A stretch of 35,216 bases of DNA from Acidimicrobiales bacterium (GTDB taxonomy: Bacteria; Actinomycetota; Acidimicrobiia; Acidimicrobiales; RAAP-2), in NCBI GenBank assembly GCA_015478655.1, contig JADMIJ010000044.1, forward strand, positions 1 through 35,216, in the 5' to 3' direction. Below are positions 27,947-35,216 of this stretch, in pieces. Numbering within the stretch: position 1 is the first letter of the stretch; each line of letters starts with the position of its first letter. The notes below the pieces were generated by a model. It ran no database searches. It worked only from the letters and a program-made list of their open reading frames with translations, and had not been told where the DNA came from. A program made the position numbers and the translations under genes.

Positions 27947-28996
27947 CTAGTCCACCGTCCACGAGGAACCGGAACGCAGGAGGGCGTGCAGGTCCCCCGG
28001 GCCGCGCTTGGCCTTCGATTCCTCGATCTGTCGCGACATCCCTGCCCCGTACTCCGGCCGCTCCACATCGCGGAACACGCCGATCGGCGTGGGTTCGTAG
28101 GGACCCCGGGACAGCCGGCTCAGCTGGAAGGCCAGGCCCGGGTTGTCACGATGCTCGTCGTGGACGAGCAGGGCGGGCTCGCCGACGTCGGCCACCTCCA
28201 CCACCTCCACCGATCCATCGCGATGGAGGACCACGCCGTGCTCCGCCTCGGCACCGAAGCGAATGGGCTCACCGTGCACCAGCGGGATCAGCATGTCCGA
28301 GCGGTGTTCCTTGCCGGTGATCTCTTCGAAGGCGCCGTCGTTGAACACATTGCAGTTCTGGTAGATCTCCACGAACGAGGCGCCGCCATGGGCGTGGGCC
28401 CGACGAAAGGTCTCGATCATGTGCTTGCGGTCCATGTCGTGAGTGCGGGCGACGAAGGTCGCCTCCGCACCCAGCGCCAGGCTCAGAGGGTTGAAGGGCT
28501 GCTCGAGCGAGCCGAACGGGGTGGACTTGGTGACCTTGGCCACCTCCGAGGTCGGGGAGTACTGGCCCTTGGTCAGCCCGTAGATCTGGTTGTTGAACAG
28601 CAGGATGGTGATGTTGACATTCCGGCGTAGGGCGTGGATCAGATGGTTGCCCCCGATGGACAGCGAGTCACCATCACCGGTGACCACCCAGACATCGAGG
28701 TCCGGCCGGGTGGTGGCCAGCCCGGTGGCGATGGCCGGTGCCCGCCCGTGGATGGAGTGCATGCCGTAGGTGTTCATGTAGTAGGGGAATCGGGCGGCGC
28801 ACCCGATGCCGGACAGGAAGACCGTGCTCTCGCGGCGAACGCCAAGGTCGGGCATGAGCATCTGCACCGCGGAGAGGATCGAGTAGTCCCCACATCCCGG
28901 GCACCACCGGACCTCCTGATCGGAAGACCAGTCCTTGCGGGTGGTGAGCGGGACCGGGACCCCGGCTTCCTCGGCGTGGGCCAGGTCGGTCATCAC
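27947..28996 (-). CDS. korB: 2-oxoglutarate:ferredoxin oxidoreductase, beta subunit
   Basis: KorB binds thiamine diphosphate and an iron-sulfur cluster, and with KorA converts 2-oxoglutarate and CoA to succinyl-CoA, reducing ferredoxin. The 349-residue protein shows cluster cysteines Cys32 and Cys35 in RWCPGCGDY and Cys66 in SGIGCAARF, and the TPP-Mg motif GDGDSLSIGGNHLIHALRRN continuing LFNNQIYGLTKGQYSPTS, which is diagnostic of 2-oxoacid oxidoreductase beta subunits. The ATG overlaps the korA stop (ATGA). In mycobacteria the same pair lets the TCA cycle run without the oxidative 2-oxoglutarate dehydrogenase. Substrate is by similarity to actinobacterial KorAB; another 2-oxoacid cannot be excluded. 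Confidence 0.93.
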   Translation of the reverse strand: MMTDLAHAEEAGVPVPLTTRKDWSSDQEVRWCPGCGDYSILSAVQMLMPDLGVRRESTVFLSGIGCAARFPYYMNTYGMHSIHGRAPAIATGLATTRPDLDVWVVTGDGDSLSIGGNHLIHALRRNVNITILLFNNQIYGLTKGQYSPTSEVAKVTKSTPFGSLEQPFNPLSLALGAEATFVARTHDMDRKHMIETFRRAHAHGGASFVEIYQNCNVFNDGAFEEITGKEHRSDMLIPLVHGEPIRFGAEAEHGVVLHRDGSVEVVEVADVGEPALLVHDEHRDNPGLAFQLSRLSRGPYEPTPIGVFRDVERPEYGAGMSRQIEESKAKRGPGDLHALLRSGSSWTVD

Positions 28997-31086
28997 TCGG
29001 ACACCTTTCCGGTCGGAGGGGTGGGGTTGGCCGTGGGCCGGGCGTGTCCGTCGCCGGTGCGGTTGGGCTCACCGGTTGCCGTGGCCTTGCCGGTGCCGGA
29101 CCCGCCCACCGCACCATTGGCGTTGCCGCTCGGGCGGGTCGGAGTGGTCGGAGCACCACCGGGGACGACGGCGAGGAGGTCGCCCGGCGTGTCGGTGGCG
29201 ATGTCGGTCATCCCCTCGATCTGGTGGATGATCGCCGCCTCCATGGCCGCGGCCCGGAAGGGAATTCCCTGCACCTGGGTGAACGACACCGTGTCCACCA
29301 GGTACTCCGCCCGGAGCAGGCGGCTGAGCTGTCCGAGGTTGACCTCGGGCACCAGCACCCGCTTGTACCGGCCGAGGACAGCACCGAGGTCGGCGGGGAA
29401 CGGGTTGAGGTGGACCAGATGGGCCTGAGCCACCCGGTGGCCCCGGGCCCTGACCCGCTGGACCCCGGCGGCAATGGCTCCGTAGGTCGAGCCCCACCCG
29501 ATGACCAGCACCTCGGCTCCGTCTTCGTCGTCCACCTCGGTGGGCGGGATGTCGCGGGCGATGCCCGCGATCTTGGCCGCCCGCAGCCGGGTCATCCGCT
29601 CGTGATTGGGCCCGTCGTAGGCCACGTTGCCCGAGCCGTCGGCCTTCTCGAGCCCGCCGATACGGTGCTCGAGGCCGGGCACCCCGGGAGGCGCCCACGG
29701 GCGGGCGAGGGTCTCCTCATCGCGGATGTAGGGCCAGAAGACCTCTTGGCCGTCGGAATCAGTGTGGTTGGTCTCGGTGGCGAAGGAGGGATCGATGGCC
29801 GGGAGGTCGTCCAGGTCCGGCAGCCGCCACGGCTCGGTGCCGTTGGCCAGGTACCCGTCCGAGAGGAGCATCACCGGCGTGCGGAACTTGACCGCCAGGC
29901 GTACCGCCTCCATGGTGGCCTCGAAGCAGTGGGAGGGCGTCTTGGCCGCCACGATGGGGAGCGGGGCCTCGCCATGGCGGCCGTACATGGCGTGGAGCAG
30001 GTCGGCCTGCTCCGTCTTGGTGGGAAGGCCGGTGGAGGGCCCGCCCCGCTGGATGTCGATGATCAACAGGGGGAGCTCGAGGCTGATGGCCAGGCCCATG
30101 GTCTCCGATTTGAGGTCGATGCCCGGGCCGGAGGTGGTGGTCACGCCGAGGGCGCCGCCGAACGCGGCGCCGAGGGCGGCGCCGATGCCGGAGATCTCGT
30201 CCTCGGCCTGGAAGGTCCGGACCCCGAACTGCTTGTGCTTCGACAGCTCGTGGAGGATGTCCGAGGCCGGAGTGATCGGATAGGTCCCGAGGAACAGCGG
30301 GAGGCCGCTCCGGGTGGAGGCGGCGATCAGGCCCCAGGCGGTGGCGGTGTTGCCCGTGATGTTGACGTACTCCCCCGGCGCCAGGACGGCGGGCTTCACC
30401 TCGTAGGACGACTCGAACAGCTCAGCTGTCTCGCCGAAGTGGTAGCCGGCCTTGAAGGCGCGGAGGTTGGCCTCCATGACCAGCGGCTTTCCCGCGTACT
30501 TCTCCCCGATCCAGCCGATGGTGGCCTCAATGGGCCGGGTGTAGAGCCAGCTGATCAACCCCAGGGCGAAGAAGTTCTTGGACCGCTCGGCGTCCCTCGG
30601 CTTCACGCCGGCGTCCTTGGACACCTCGGTGGTAATCGAGGTCATCGGGACCTCGTAGACGGTGTACGCCGACAGGGAGCCATCGCCCAGGGGGTCGGCC
30701 TCGTATCCGGCCTTGGCCAGGTTGCGCTCCTCGAAGGCGTCCACGTTGACGATGACCGTCGCCCCGCCGGGGAGCGAGTCGATGTTGGCTCGCAGGGCGG
30801 CGGGATTCATGGCCACCAGCACATTGGGTGAGTCCCCCGGGGTCGAGATGTCGTGGTCGGAGATATGGACCTGGAACGCCGACACGCCGGCCAGCGTCCC
30901 GGCGGGGGCCCGGATCTCGGCGGGGAAGTCGGGGAAGGTGGCCAGGTCGTTCCCCAGGAGCGCCGACGTGGTCGTGAACCGGTCGCCCGCCAGTTGCATG
31001 CCGTCCCCCGAGTCTCCGGCGAAGCGGATGACCACGCGGTCGATCGGGTGAGGGGATTTCGGATCGGTCGTGGTGTCGGACACCAT
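28993..31086 (-). CDS. korA: 2-oxoglutarate:ferredoxin oxidoreductase, alpha subunit with fused gamma domain
   Basis: The 697-residue protein has the gamma domain first (VIRFAGDSGDGMQLAGDRF, FPAEIRAPAGTLAGVSAFQVHI), then the alpha domain that completes the TPP and CoA sites (GTYPITPASDILHELSKH, VTTTSGPGIDLKSETMGLA, QRGGPSTGLPTKTEQADL), and the C-terminal part (GWGSTYGAI, VLVPEVNLGQLSRLLRAEY). Fusion of gamma and alpha is usual for KorA. The last about 60 residues are a low-complexity Gly/Thr/Pro tail not needed for the fold. The ATG at 31086 sits close behind AGAGGAG; a GTG at 31083 or ATG at 31140 are alternatives. TAGACT at 31201-31206 (minus) could be its -10 box, giving a leader of about 110 bases. 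Confidence 0.92.
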   Translation of the reverse strand: MVSDTTTDPKSPHPIDRVVIRFAGDSGDGMQLAGDRFTTTSALLGNDLATFPDFPAEIRAPAGTLAGVSAFQVHISDHDISTPGDSPNVLVAMNPAALRANIDSLPGGATVIVNVDAFEERNLAKAGYEADPLGDGSLSAYTVYEVPMTSITTEVSKDAGVKPRDAERSKNFFALGLISWLYTRPIEATIGWIGEKYAGKPLVMEANLRAFKAGYHFGETAELFESSYEVKPAVLAPGEYVNITGNTATAWGLIAASTRSGLPLFLGTYPITPASDILHELSKHKQFGVRTFQAEDEISGIGAALGAAFGGALGVTTTSGPGIDLKSETMGLAISLELPLLIIDIQRGGPSTGLPTKTEQADLLHAMYGRHGEAPLPIVAAKTPSHCFEATMEAVRLAVKFRTPVMLLSDGYLANGTEPWRLPDLDDLPAIDPSFATETNHTDSDGQEVFWPYIRDEETLARPWAPPGVPGLEHRIGGLEKADGSGNVAYDGPNHERMTRLRAAKIAGIARDIPPTEVDDEDGAEVLVIGWGSTYGAIAAGVQRVRARGHRVAQAHLVHLNPFPADLGAVLGRYKRVLVPEVNLGQLSRLLRAEYLVDTVSFTQVQGIPFRAAAMEAAIIHQIEGMTDIATDTPGDLLAVVPGGAPTTPTRPSGNANGAVGGSGTGKATATGEPNRTGDGHARPTANPTPPTGKVSE

Positions 31087-31334
31087 GCTCCTCTGCTGAT
31101 TACCGCGCTCAGTCGCCGGATGCGTGCTCGGCGCTGTCATCCTCCGTGGGCGTTCGCCCGGATGAACGCCCAAGACTCAAGTTTTTCGGTCCCGCAGGGC
31201 AGTCTACCGTCGGCCCCCGTCGCCGTAGCGAACCCATTCGCTCCACCAGGGCAACGGTCCACCGGAGGGGCGATGATTTGCCTGGGGGTGATGGGCCCCA
31301 CCGGGGAGGTGCAGGCGATGGCGTCCCCCGATCG

Positions 31335-32384
31335 TCAGGCGATGCTCACCGATTCGTCGAGGTACACGTCCTGAATGGCGTGGATCAGGGCGGCGCCCTC
31401 AGTGGTCGGCCGTTGGAAGGCCTTCCTCCCCACGATCAGGCCCGCTCCCCCGGCCCTCTTGTTGATCACGGCGGTGCGCACCGCCTGGGCCAGGTCGTCG
31501 GCGCCCTTGGACTCGCCACCCGAGTTGATCAGGGGGATCCTTCCGGCGTAGCAGTTGGCGACCTGCCAACGGGTGAGGTCGATCGGATGGTCGGTGGTAA
31601 GCCGGCTGTACACCAGGGGGTCGGTCTTGCCGAACTGGAGAGCGTTGTACCCGCCGTTGTTCTCGGGCTGCTTCTGCTTGATGATGTCCGCCTCGATGGT
31701 GACCCCCAGGTGGTTGGCCTGGCCGGTGAGGTCGGCCGACAGGTGGTAGTCCGTGTCGCCCTGCTTGAAGGCGGCATTGCGCAGGTAGCACCACAGGACC
31801 GTGAACATGCCCCGTCGGTGCGCTTCGGCGAACGCTTTGCTCACTTCGACGATCTGACGGTCCGCCCCCTCCGAGCCGAAGTAGATGGTGGCCCCGACCC
31901 CCACGGCCCCGAGGTCGGACGCCTGACCCACGCCGGCGAACATCACCTGGTCGTAGGTATTGGGGTAGTTGAGGAAGTCGTTGTGGTTGAGTTTGACAAT
32001 GAAGGGGATCCTGTGCACGTAGCGGCGGGAGACGATGCCCAGTCCACCGAGCGTGGTGGCGATGGCATTGCAGTCGCCGGCGATGGCCAGATCGCAGAGC
32101 TTGGCGGGATCGAAGTAGGCGGGGAACTTGGCAAAGCTGGCCGCGGCGGAGTGCTCGATGCCCTGGTCGACGGGGAGGATTGAGAGATAGCCGGTACCGG
32201 CGAGCCGGCCGGTGTTGTACACGGTGCCCAGGTTGCGGAGCACGGTCGGCGACCGGTCGGAGTCGATGAAGATCTGATCGAAGTGGTCGGGGCCGGGAAG
32301 GGTGAGGTCGCCGGCCTTGAATGCCGTGGCTGAGTGTTTGAGCAGCGACTCTGCCTCGTCACCGAGGAGTTGTTCGAGGTCCAT
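31335..32384 (-). CDS. fbaB: Class I fructose-bisphosphate aldolase, DhnA/FbaB type
   Basis: This enzyme splits or joins fructose 1,6-bisphosphate through a Schiff base. The 349 residues match the length of E. coli FbaB. Visible marks are LPVDQGIEH (73-78 region), [23 protein letters not shown] and the Schiff-base lysine Lys236 in [15 protein letters not shown], and the phosphate site [12 protein letters not shown] and [13 protein letters not shown]. The DhnA type is common in archaea and in some bacteria with gluconeogenic flux. The ATG at 32384 has TAGGCT eight bases upstream and no Shine-Dalgarno, so it is probably transcribed on its own although the TPR gene ends only 11 bases before. Confidence 0.94.
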   Translation of the reverse strand: MDLEQLLGDEAESLLKHSATAFKAGDLTLPGPDHFDQIFIDSDRSPTVLRNLGTVYNTGRLAGTGYLSILPVDQGIEHSAAASFAKFPAYFDPAKLCDLAIAGDCNAIATTLGGLGIVSRRYVHRIPFIVKLNHNDFLNYPNTYDQVMFAGVGQASDLGAVGVGATIYFGSEGADRQIVEVSKAFAEAHRRGMFTVLWCYLRNAAFKQGDTDYHLSADLTGQANHLGVTIEADIIKQKQPENNGGYNALQFGKTDPLVYSRLTTDHPIDLTRWQVANCYAGRIPLINSGGESKGADDLAQAVRTAVINKRAGGAGLIVGRKAFQRPTTEGAALIHAIQDVYLDESVSIA

Positions 32385-32392
32385 GAACGCAG

Positions 32393-32398
32393 AGCCTA
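32393..32398 (-). promoter_or_regulatory. Probable leaderless -10 box (TAGGCT) of fbaB
   Basis: TAGGCT on the minus strand ends eight bases before the aldolase ATG. Its first three bases are also the TAG stop codon of the upstream TPR gene (32396-32398). Confidence 0.45.
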
Positions 32399-33904
32399 AC
32401 GGGCGCCACGCGGCCTGTTCCGCGCCCGGCGGGCCCCTGCCGGGGGCCCGAGCGATTCGAGCCGGTCAGCCACGTCGTAGGCGTCCGGATCCACCGCTCG
32501 GATCCGCAGGAAGAGCTCTCGGGCCTTCGGAAGGTCACCGGACCGCTCCATGAGGTCGCCGAGCACGTACCACTGCCGGAGATGCCGTTCCGCCGGATTC
32601 CGGACCAGGCGGCCGGCCCCGGCCTCGACCAGCAGGGCGATGGCACCGGTGAGGTCGCCACCGTCGGCCCGCGTGCCGGCCAGCACCAGTCGGCCCTCGG
32701 AGAGCACTTCGGGGTCGGGAGACCCTCGCCGGAGCTCGGTGAAGAGCGCCTCCACCTTCTTCGGACGGCCCAGCGCCCGCTGGCAGTCCATCCGGACGGG
32801 GTGCTGGTCGACGGAGCCGGTGAGGGCGGCGAACGCCTCGAGATTGGGCAGGGCGGCCTTCCAGTAGCTCTGGTGATACTGGCTGAGCCCGAGGAGCTCC
32901 CGTGCCGAGGGGGCGCTGGGGACCGCGTCCACCACGGTCTTCAGGATCCGGGAGGCATCGCGGTAACGCTCGCGCTCGTAGGCCCCGATGCCGGCGGCCA
33001 TCCGCTCGCTGATCCGGTCGCGGAGATGGTTCCAGTCCGGACCTGCGGCCGACGCCAGTTCGTTGGCGATGTCGGGCGGCAGGTCGGCGGGCGCCGGCAC
33101 CGCCCGGTGCGCCGGGGGTCGCAGCTTCTCCGCCCTCTCCGCCCTCGTAGGTGCTCCCCGGTTGCGATCGTCAGTGCGCACCCATCGCTCGGGTACGAAC
33201 TCGTCCTGCCTGGTCCTGGTCCGCCGGCGACCCTCCGGGGTTTCGTCGTCCGGTCCGTGACCTGCGGTGCCGTCCCGTACCGTGCTGGCGCCCCGCCGGG
33301 CCACACTCCCCCATCCCTTTCGCACCACCGGGGTTCGGGAGGACCGACCCTCCCACTGGGATCCTGTCCTCGGCGGGGCGTCCCGGCGGGAAGACCGAGT
33401 CGGTCCGTCCGAGCCATCCCTCCTGGGCCGGGAAGACGTACGAGCCCCTCCACCCGGAGGTCGACCTCGCGAGCCCTGGTACCCGGATGCGGAGCCACGG
33501 CTGTCGCCTCTCGTCGGAGCGTCTCCCCGACCCTGGCCGTCAGCACGACGAGATCTCTGTTGGCCCTGAGGTTGGTCCTCCCGCCGTCTTTGACCCCGCC
33601 CTTGGCCGCCGCCCTGCCCCTGGCCTTGCCCTCCAGCAGACCGTTGCGGCCCACGGGTCCCTTCGGTCCGACGGGCTCCCTGACCCCTCTGCGTGCGACC
33701 TGGGCGCTCAGAGCGACCAGCGTCCGATGTGCCAAACGGGCGAGCAGGCCGGCGAGTACCACCCGTCGGTCCGGGCTCCTCCGGATCCGGTGTACCTCGC
33801 ACCGCCCGACTGCGCCCTCCGGCTGAGCCACCCGGAGTCGGACGTCGGCGGTCTCCTCCGGATCCTCGCGGGCGCGGGGAACCAGGGGGATTGCGCGATG
33901 CCAT
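32396..33904 (-). CDS. TPR protein with a long Arg/Gly-rich disordered N-terminus
   Basis: The 502-residue product divides in two. Residues 1 to about 235 are almost only Arg, Gly, Ser, Pro, Gln, Thr and Asp, with RG-type clusters ([11 protein letters not shown]), and should be disordered and basic. Residues about 270-502 are helical tetratricopeptide-like repeats ([54 protein letters not shown], then [31 protein letters not shown]). The C-terminal part recalls the actinobacterial TPR protein represented by Rv1691, also with an Arg-rich head, though neighbours differ. The ATG at 33904 is supported by TACACT seven bases upstream. A scaffold or RNA-related role is inference. Because of its composition several other frames are open across it. 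Confidence 0.78.
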   Translation of the reverse strand: MASRNPPGSPRPRGSGGDRRRPTPGGSAGGRSRAVRGTPDPEEPGPTGGTRRPARPFGTSDAGRSERPGRTQRGQGARRTEGTRGPQRSAGGQGQGQGGGQGRGQRRREDQPQGQQRSRRADGQGRGDAPTRGDSRGSASGYQGSRGRPPGGGARTSSRPRRDGSDGPTRSSRRDAPPRTGSQWEGRSSRTPVVRKGWGSVARRGASTVRDGTAGHGPDDETPEGRRRTRTRQDEFVPERWVRTDDRNRGAPTRAERAEKLRPPAHRAVPAPADLPPDIANELASAAGPDWNHLRDRISERMAAGIGAYERERYRDASRILKTVVDAVPSAPSARELLGLSQYHQSYWKAALPNLEAFAALTGSVDQHPVRMDCQRALGRPKKVEALFTELRRGSPDPEVLSEGRLVLAGTRADGGDLTGAIALLVEAGAGRLVRNPAERHLRQWYVLGDLMERSGDLPKARELFLRIRAVDPDAYDVADRLESLGPPAGARRARNRPRGAR

Positions 33905-33911
33905 GCCTGCA

Positions 33912-33917
33912 AGTGTA
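33912..33917 (-). promoter_or_regulatory. Probable leaderless -10 box (TACACT) of the TPR gene
   Basis: TACACT on the minus strand ends seven bases before the ATG at 33904. It lies just beyond the hairpin that follows the 5S gene. Confidence 0.45.
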
Positions 33918-33978
33918 TCGGCACCGAATCACGGCTCAGCTGGTCCCGAAAGGATCCTCATTGAACTAGTGCGGACGC

Positions 33979-34010
33979 GACAATGCCCCCCGAACCCGGA
34001 GGGCATTGTC
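33979..34010 (-). terminator. Hairpin terminating the rRNA operon
   Basis: A 10-bp perfect stem (GACAATGCCC at 33979-33988 with GGGCATTGTC at 34001-34010) continues inward by two more pairs after one mismatch. It begins 10 bases after the 5S 3' end on the minus strand. No T tract follows. Confidence 0.7.
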
Positions 34011-34019
34011 TGGAGAAAT

Positions 34020-34135
34020 CCCGGCGGCGTCCTACTCTCCCAGGGGGCTACCCCCCAAGTACCATCGGCGCTGGCGGGCTTAACTGCCGTGTTCGGAATG
34101 GGAACGGGTGTCTCTCCGCCGCCATGGCCACCGGA
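34020..34135 (-). rRNA. rrf: 5S ribosomal RNA
   Basis: The minus strand reads as a complete 5S rRNA of about 116 bases. Conserved blocks are CCATTCCGAACACGG, AGTTAAGCCCGCCAGCGCC, GATGGTACT and GGGAGAGTAGG. The ends were set by pairing the first nine bases (TCCGGTGGC) with the last nine (GCCGCCGGG, two G-U pairs) as helix I, so they may be off by one or two bases. It follows the 23S gene by about 107 bases, in the normal order of an rrn operon. Confidence 0.95.
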
Positions 34136-34242
34136 AACTGTGCGCTCTCCCAGGGCTCGAGGACACCTCCCACCAGGGTCGACGTCCGAGCCCGGCGTGA
34201 CCGTTGTCGATCACCCCTGAGCGTTCCATAGCGAGCACGAGC

Positions 34243-35216
<974 letters not shown>

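Noticed and set aside
29044..30831. 595-codon plus-strand open frame opposite korA
   Set aside because: Same kind of shadow; korA is intact beneath it.
33139..33969. Alternative long frames on both strands over the Arg/Gly-rich head of the TPR gene
   Set aside because: Low-complexity GC-rich DNA leaves many frames open; the chosen frame is the one continuous with the TPR domain and has a -10 box at its start.

Overview
The window comes from a high-GC, Gram-positive-type bacterium, most likely an actinobacterium and plausibly of the class Acidimicrobiia (the class is inference). The best lineage marker is the block 17.2-20.1 kb, where gcvH, an FHA-domain gene, a MerR-family gene and a bifunctional-nuclease gene follow each other, as in the mycobacterial gcvH-garA-Rv1828-Rv1829 cluster. 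A CDP-alcohol phosphatidyltransferase lies upstream, as it does there. A KorAB-type 2-oxoglutarate:ferredoxin oxidoreductase, a class I DhnA/FbaB aldolase and the actinobacterial style of the 5S/23S genes agree with this.

Layout: (1) 1-212, the tail of a sortase-type (LPFTG) surface protein. (2) 345-6480, gltD and gltB on the minus strand, the NADPH-type glutamate synthase. (3) 6615-9911, a thiamine thiazole/pyrimidine operon thiO-thiS-thiG-thiD on the plus strand, closed by a strong hairpin and a 384-bp gene-free stretch. (4) 10296-16998, two small membrane proteins, a GT-C mannosyltransferase-like protein, an S9 peptidase diverging from an acrylyl-CoA-reductase-like AcuI, and a DUF4232 lipoprotein. 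(5) 17170-20107, the nuclease/MerR/FHA/gcvH block on the minus strand. (6) 20307-23548, pgsA-like plus a long nucleotidyltransferase/phosphomutase-like fusion, coupled by a GTGA overlap. (7) 23713-27907, a frameshifted MFS exporter, a membrane-anchored SGNH protein, a small coiled-coil gene, a DUF1015 gene and a DUF1697 gene. (8) 27947-32384, korB-korA and class I fructose-bisphosphate aldolase. (9) 32396-33904, a TPR protein with a very long Arg/Gly-rich N-terminus. (10) 34020-35216, 5S and the 3' part of 23S rRNA on the minus strand.

Three themes link the genes. Central carbon/nitrogen traffic around 2-oxoglutarate is represented by GltBD (uses it), KorAB (oxidises it) and a GarA-like FHA protein; in mycobacteria GarA is the switch controlling enzymes at this node. 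Thiamine biosynthesis supplies TPP, which KorAB needs. Regulation at promoter level looks unusual and uniform: about ten genes have a TAnnnT -10 hexamer 5-9 bases before the start codon and no convincing Shine-Dalgarno site, pointing to leaderless mRNAs. In one 22-bp divergent gap a single 7-bp sequence supplies the -10 hexamer for both directions.

I found no CRISPR array, transposase, prophage gene or tRNA. I did not find an obvious new defence or biosynthetic system. The most interesting items are the shared symmetric promoter, the catalytically degenerate mutase domain in the nucleotidyltransferase fusion, the zinc-ribbon GarA-like protein beside its potential targets, and the large disordered insert in the MerR regulator.
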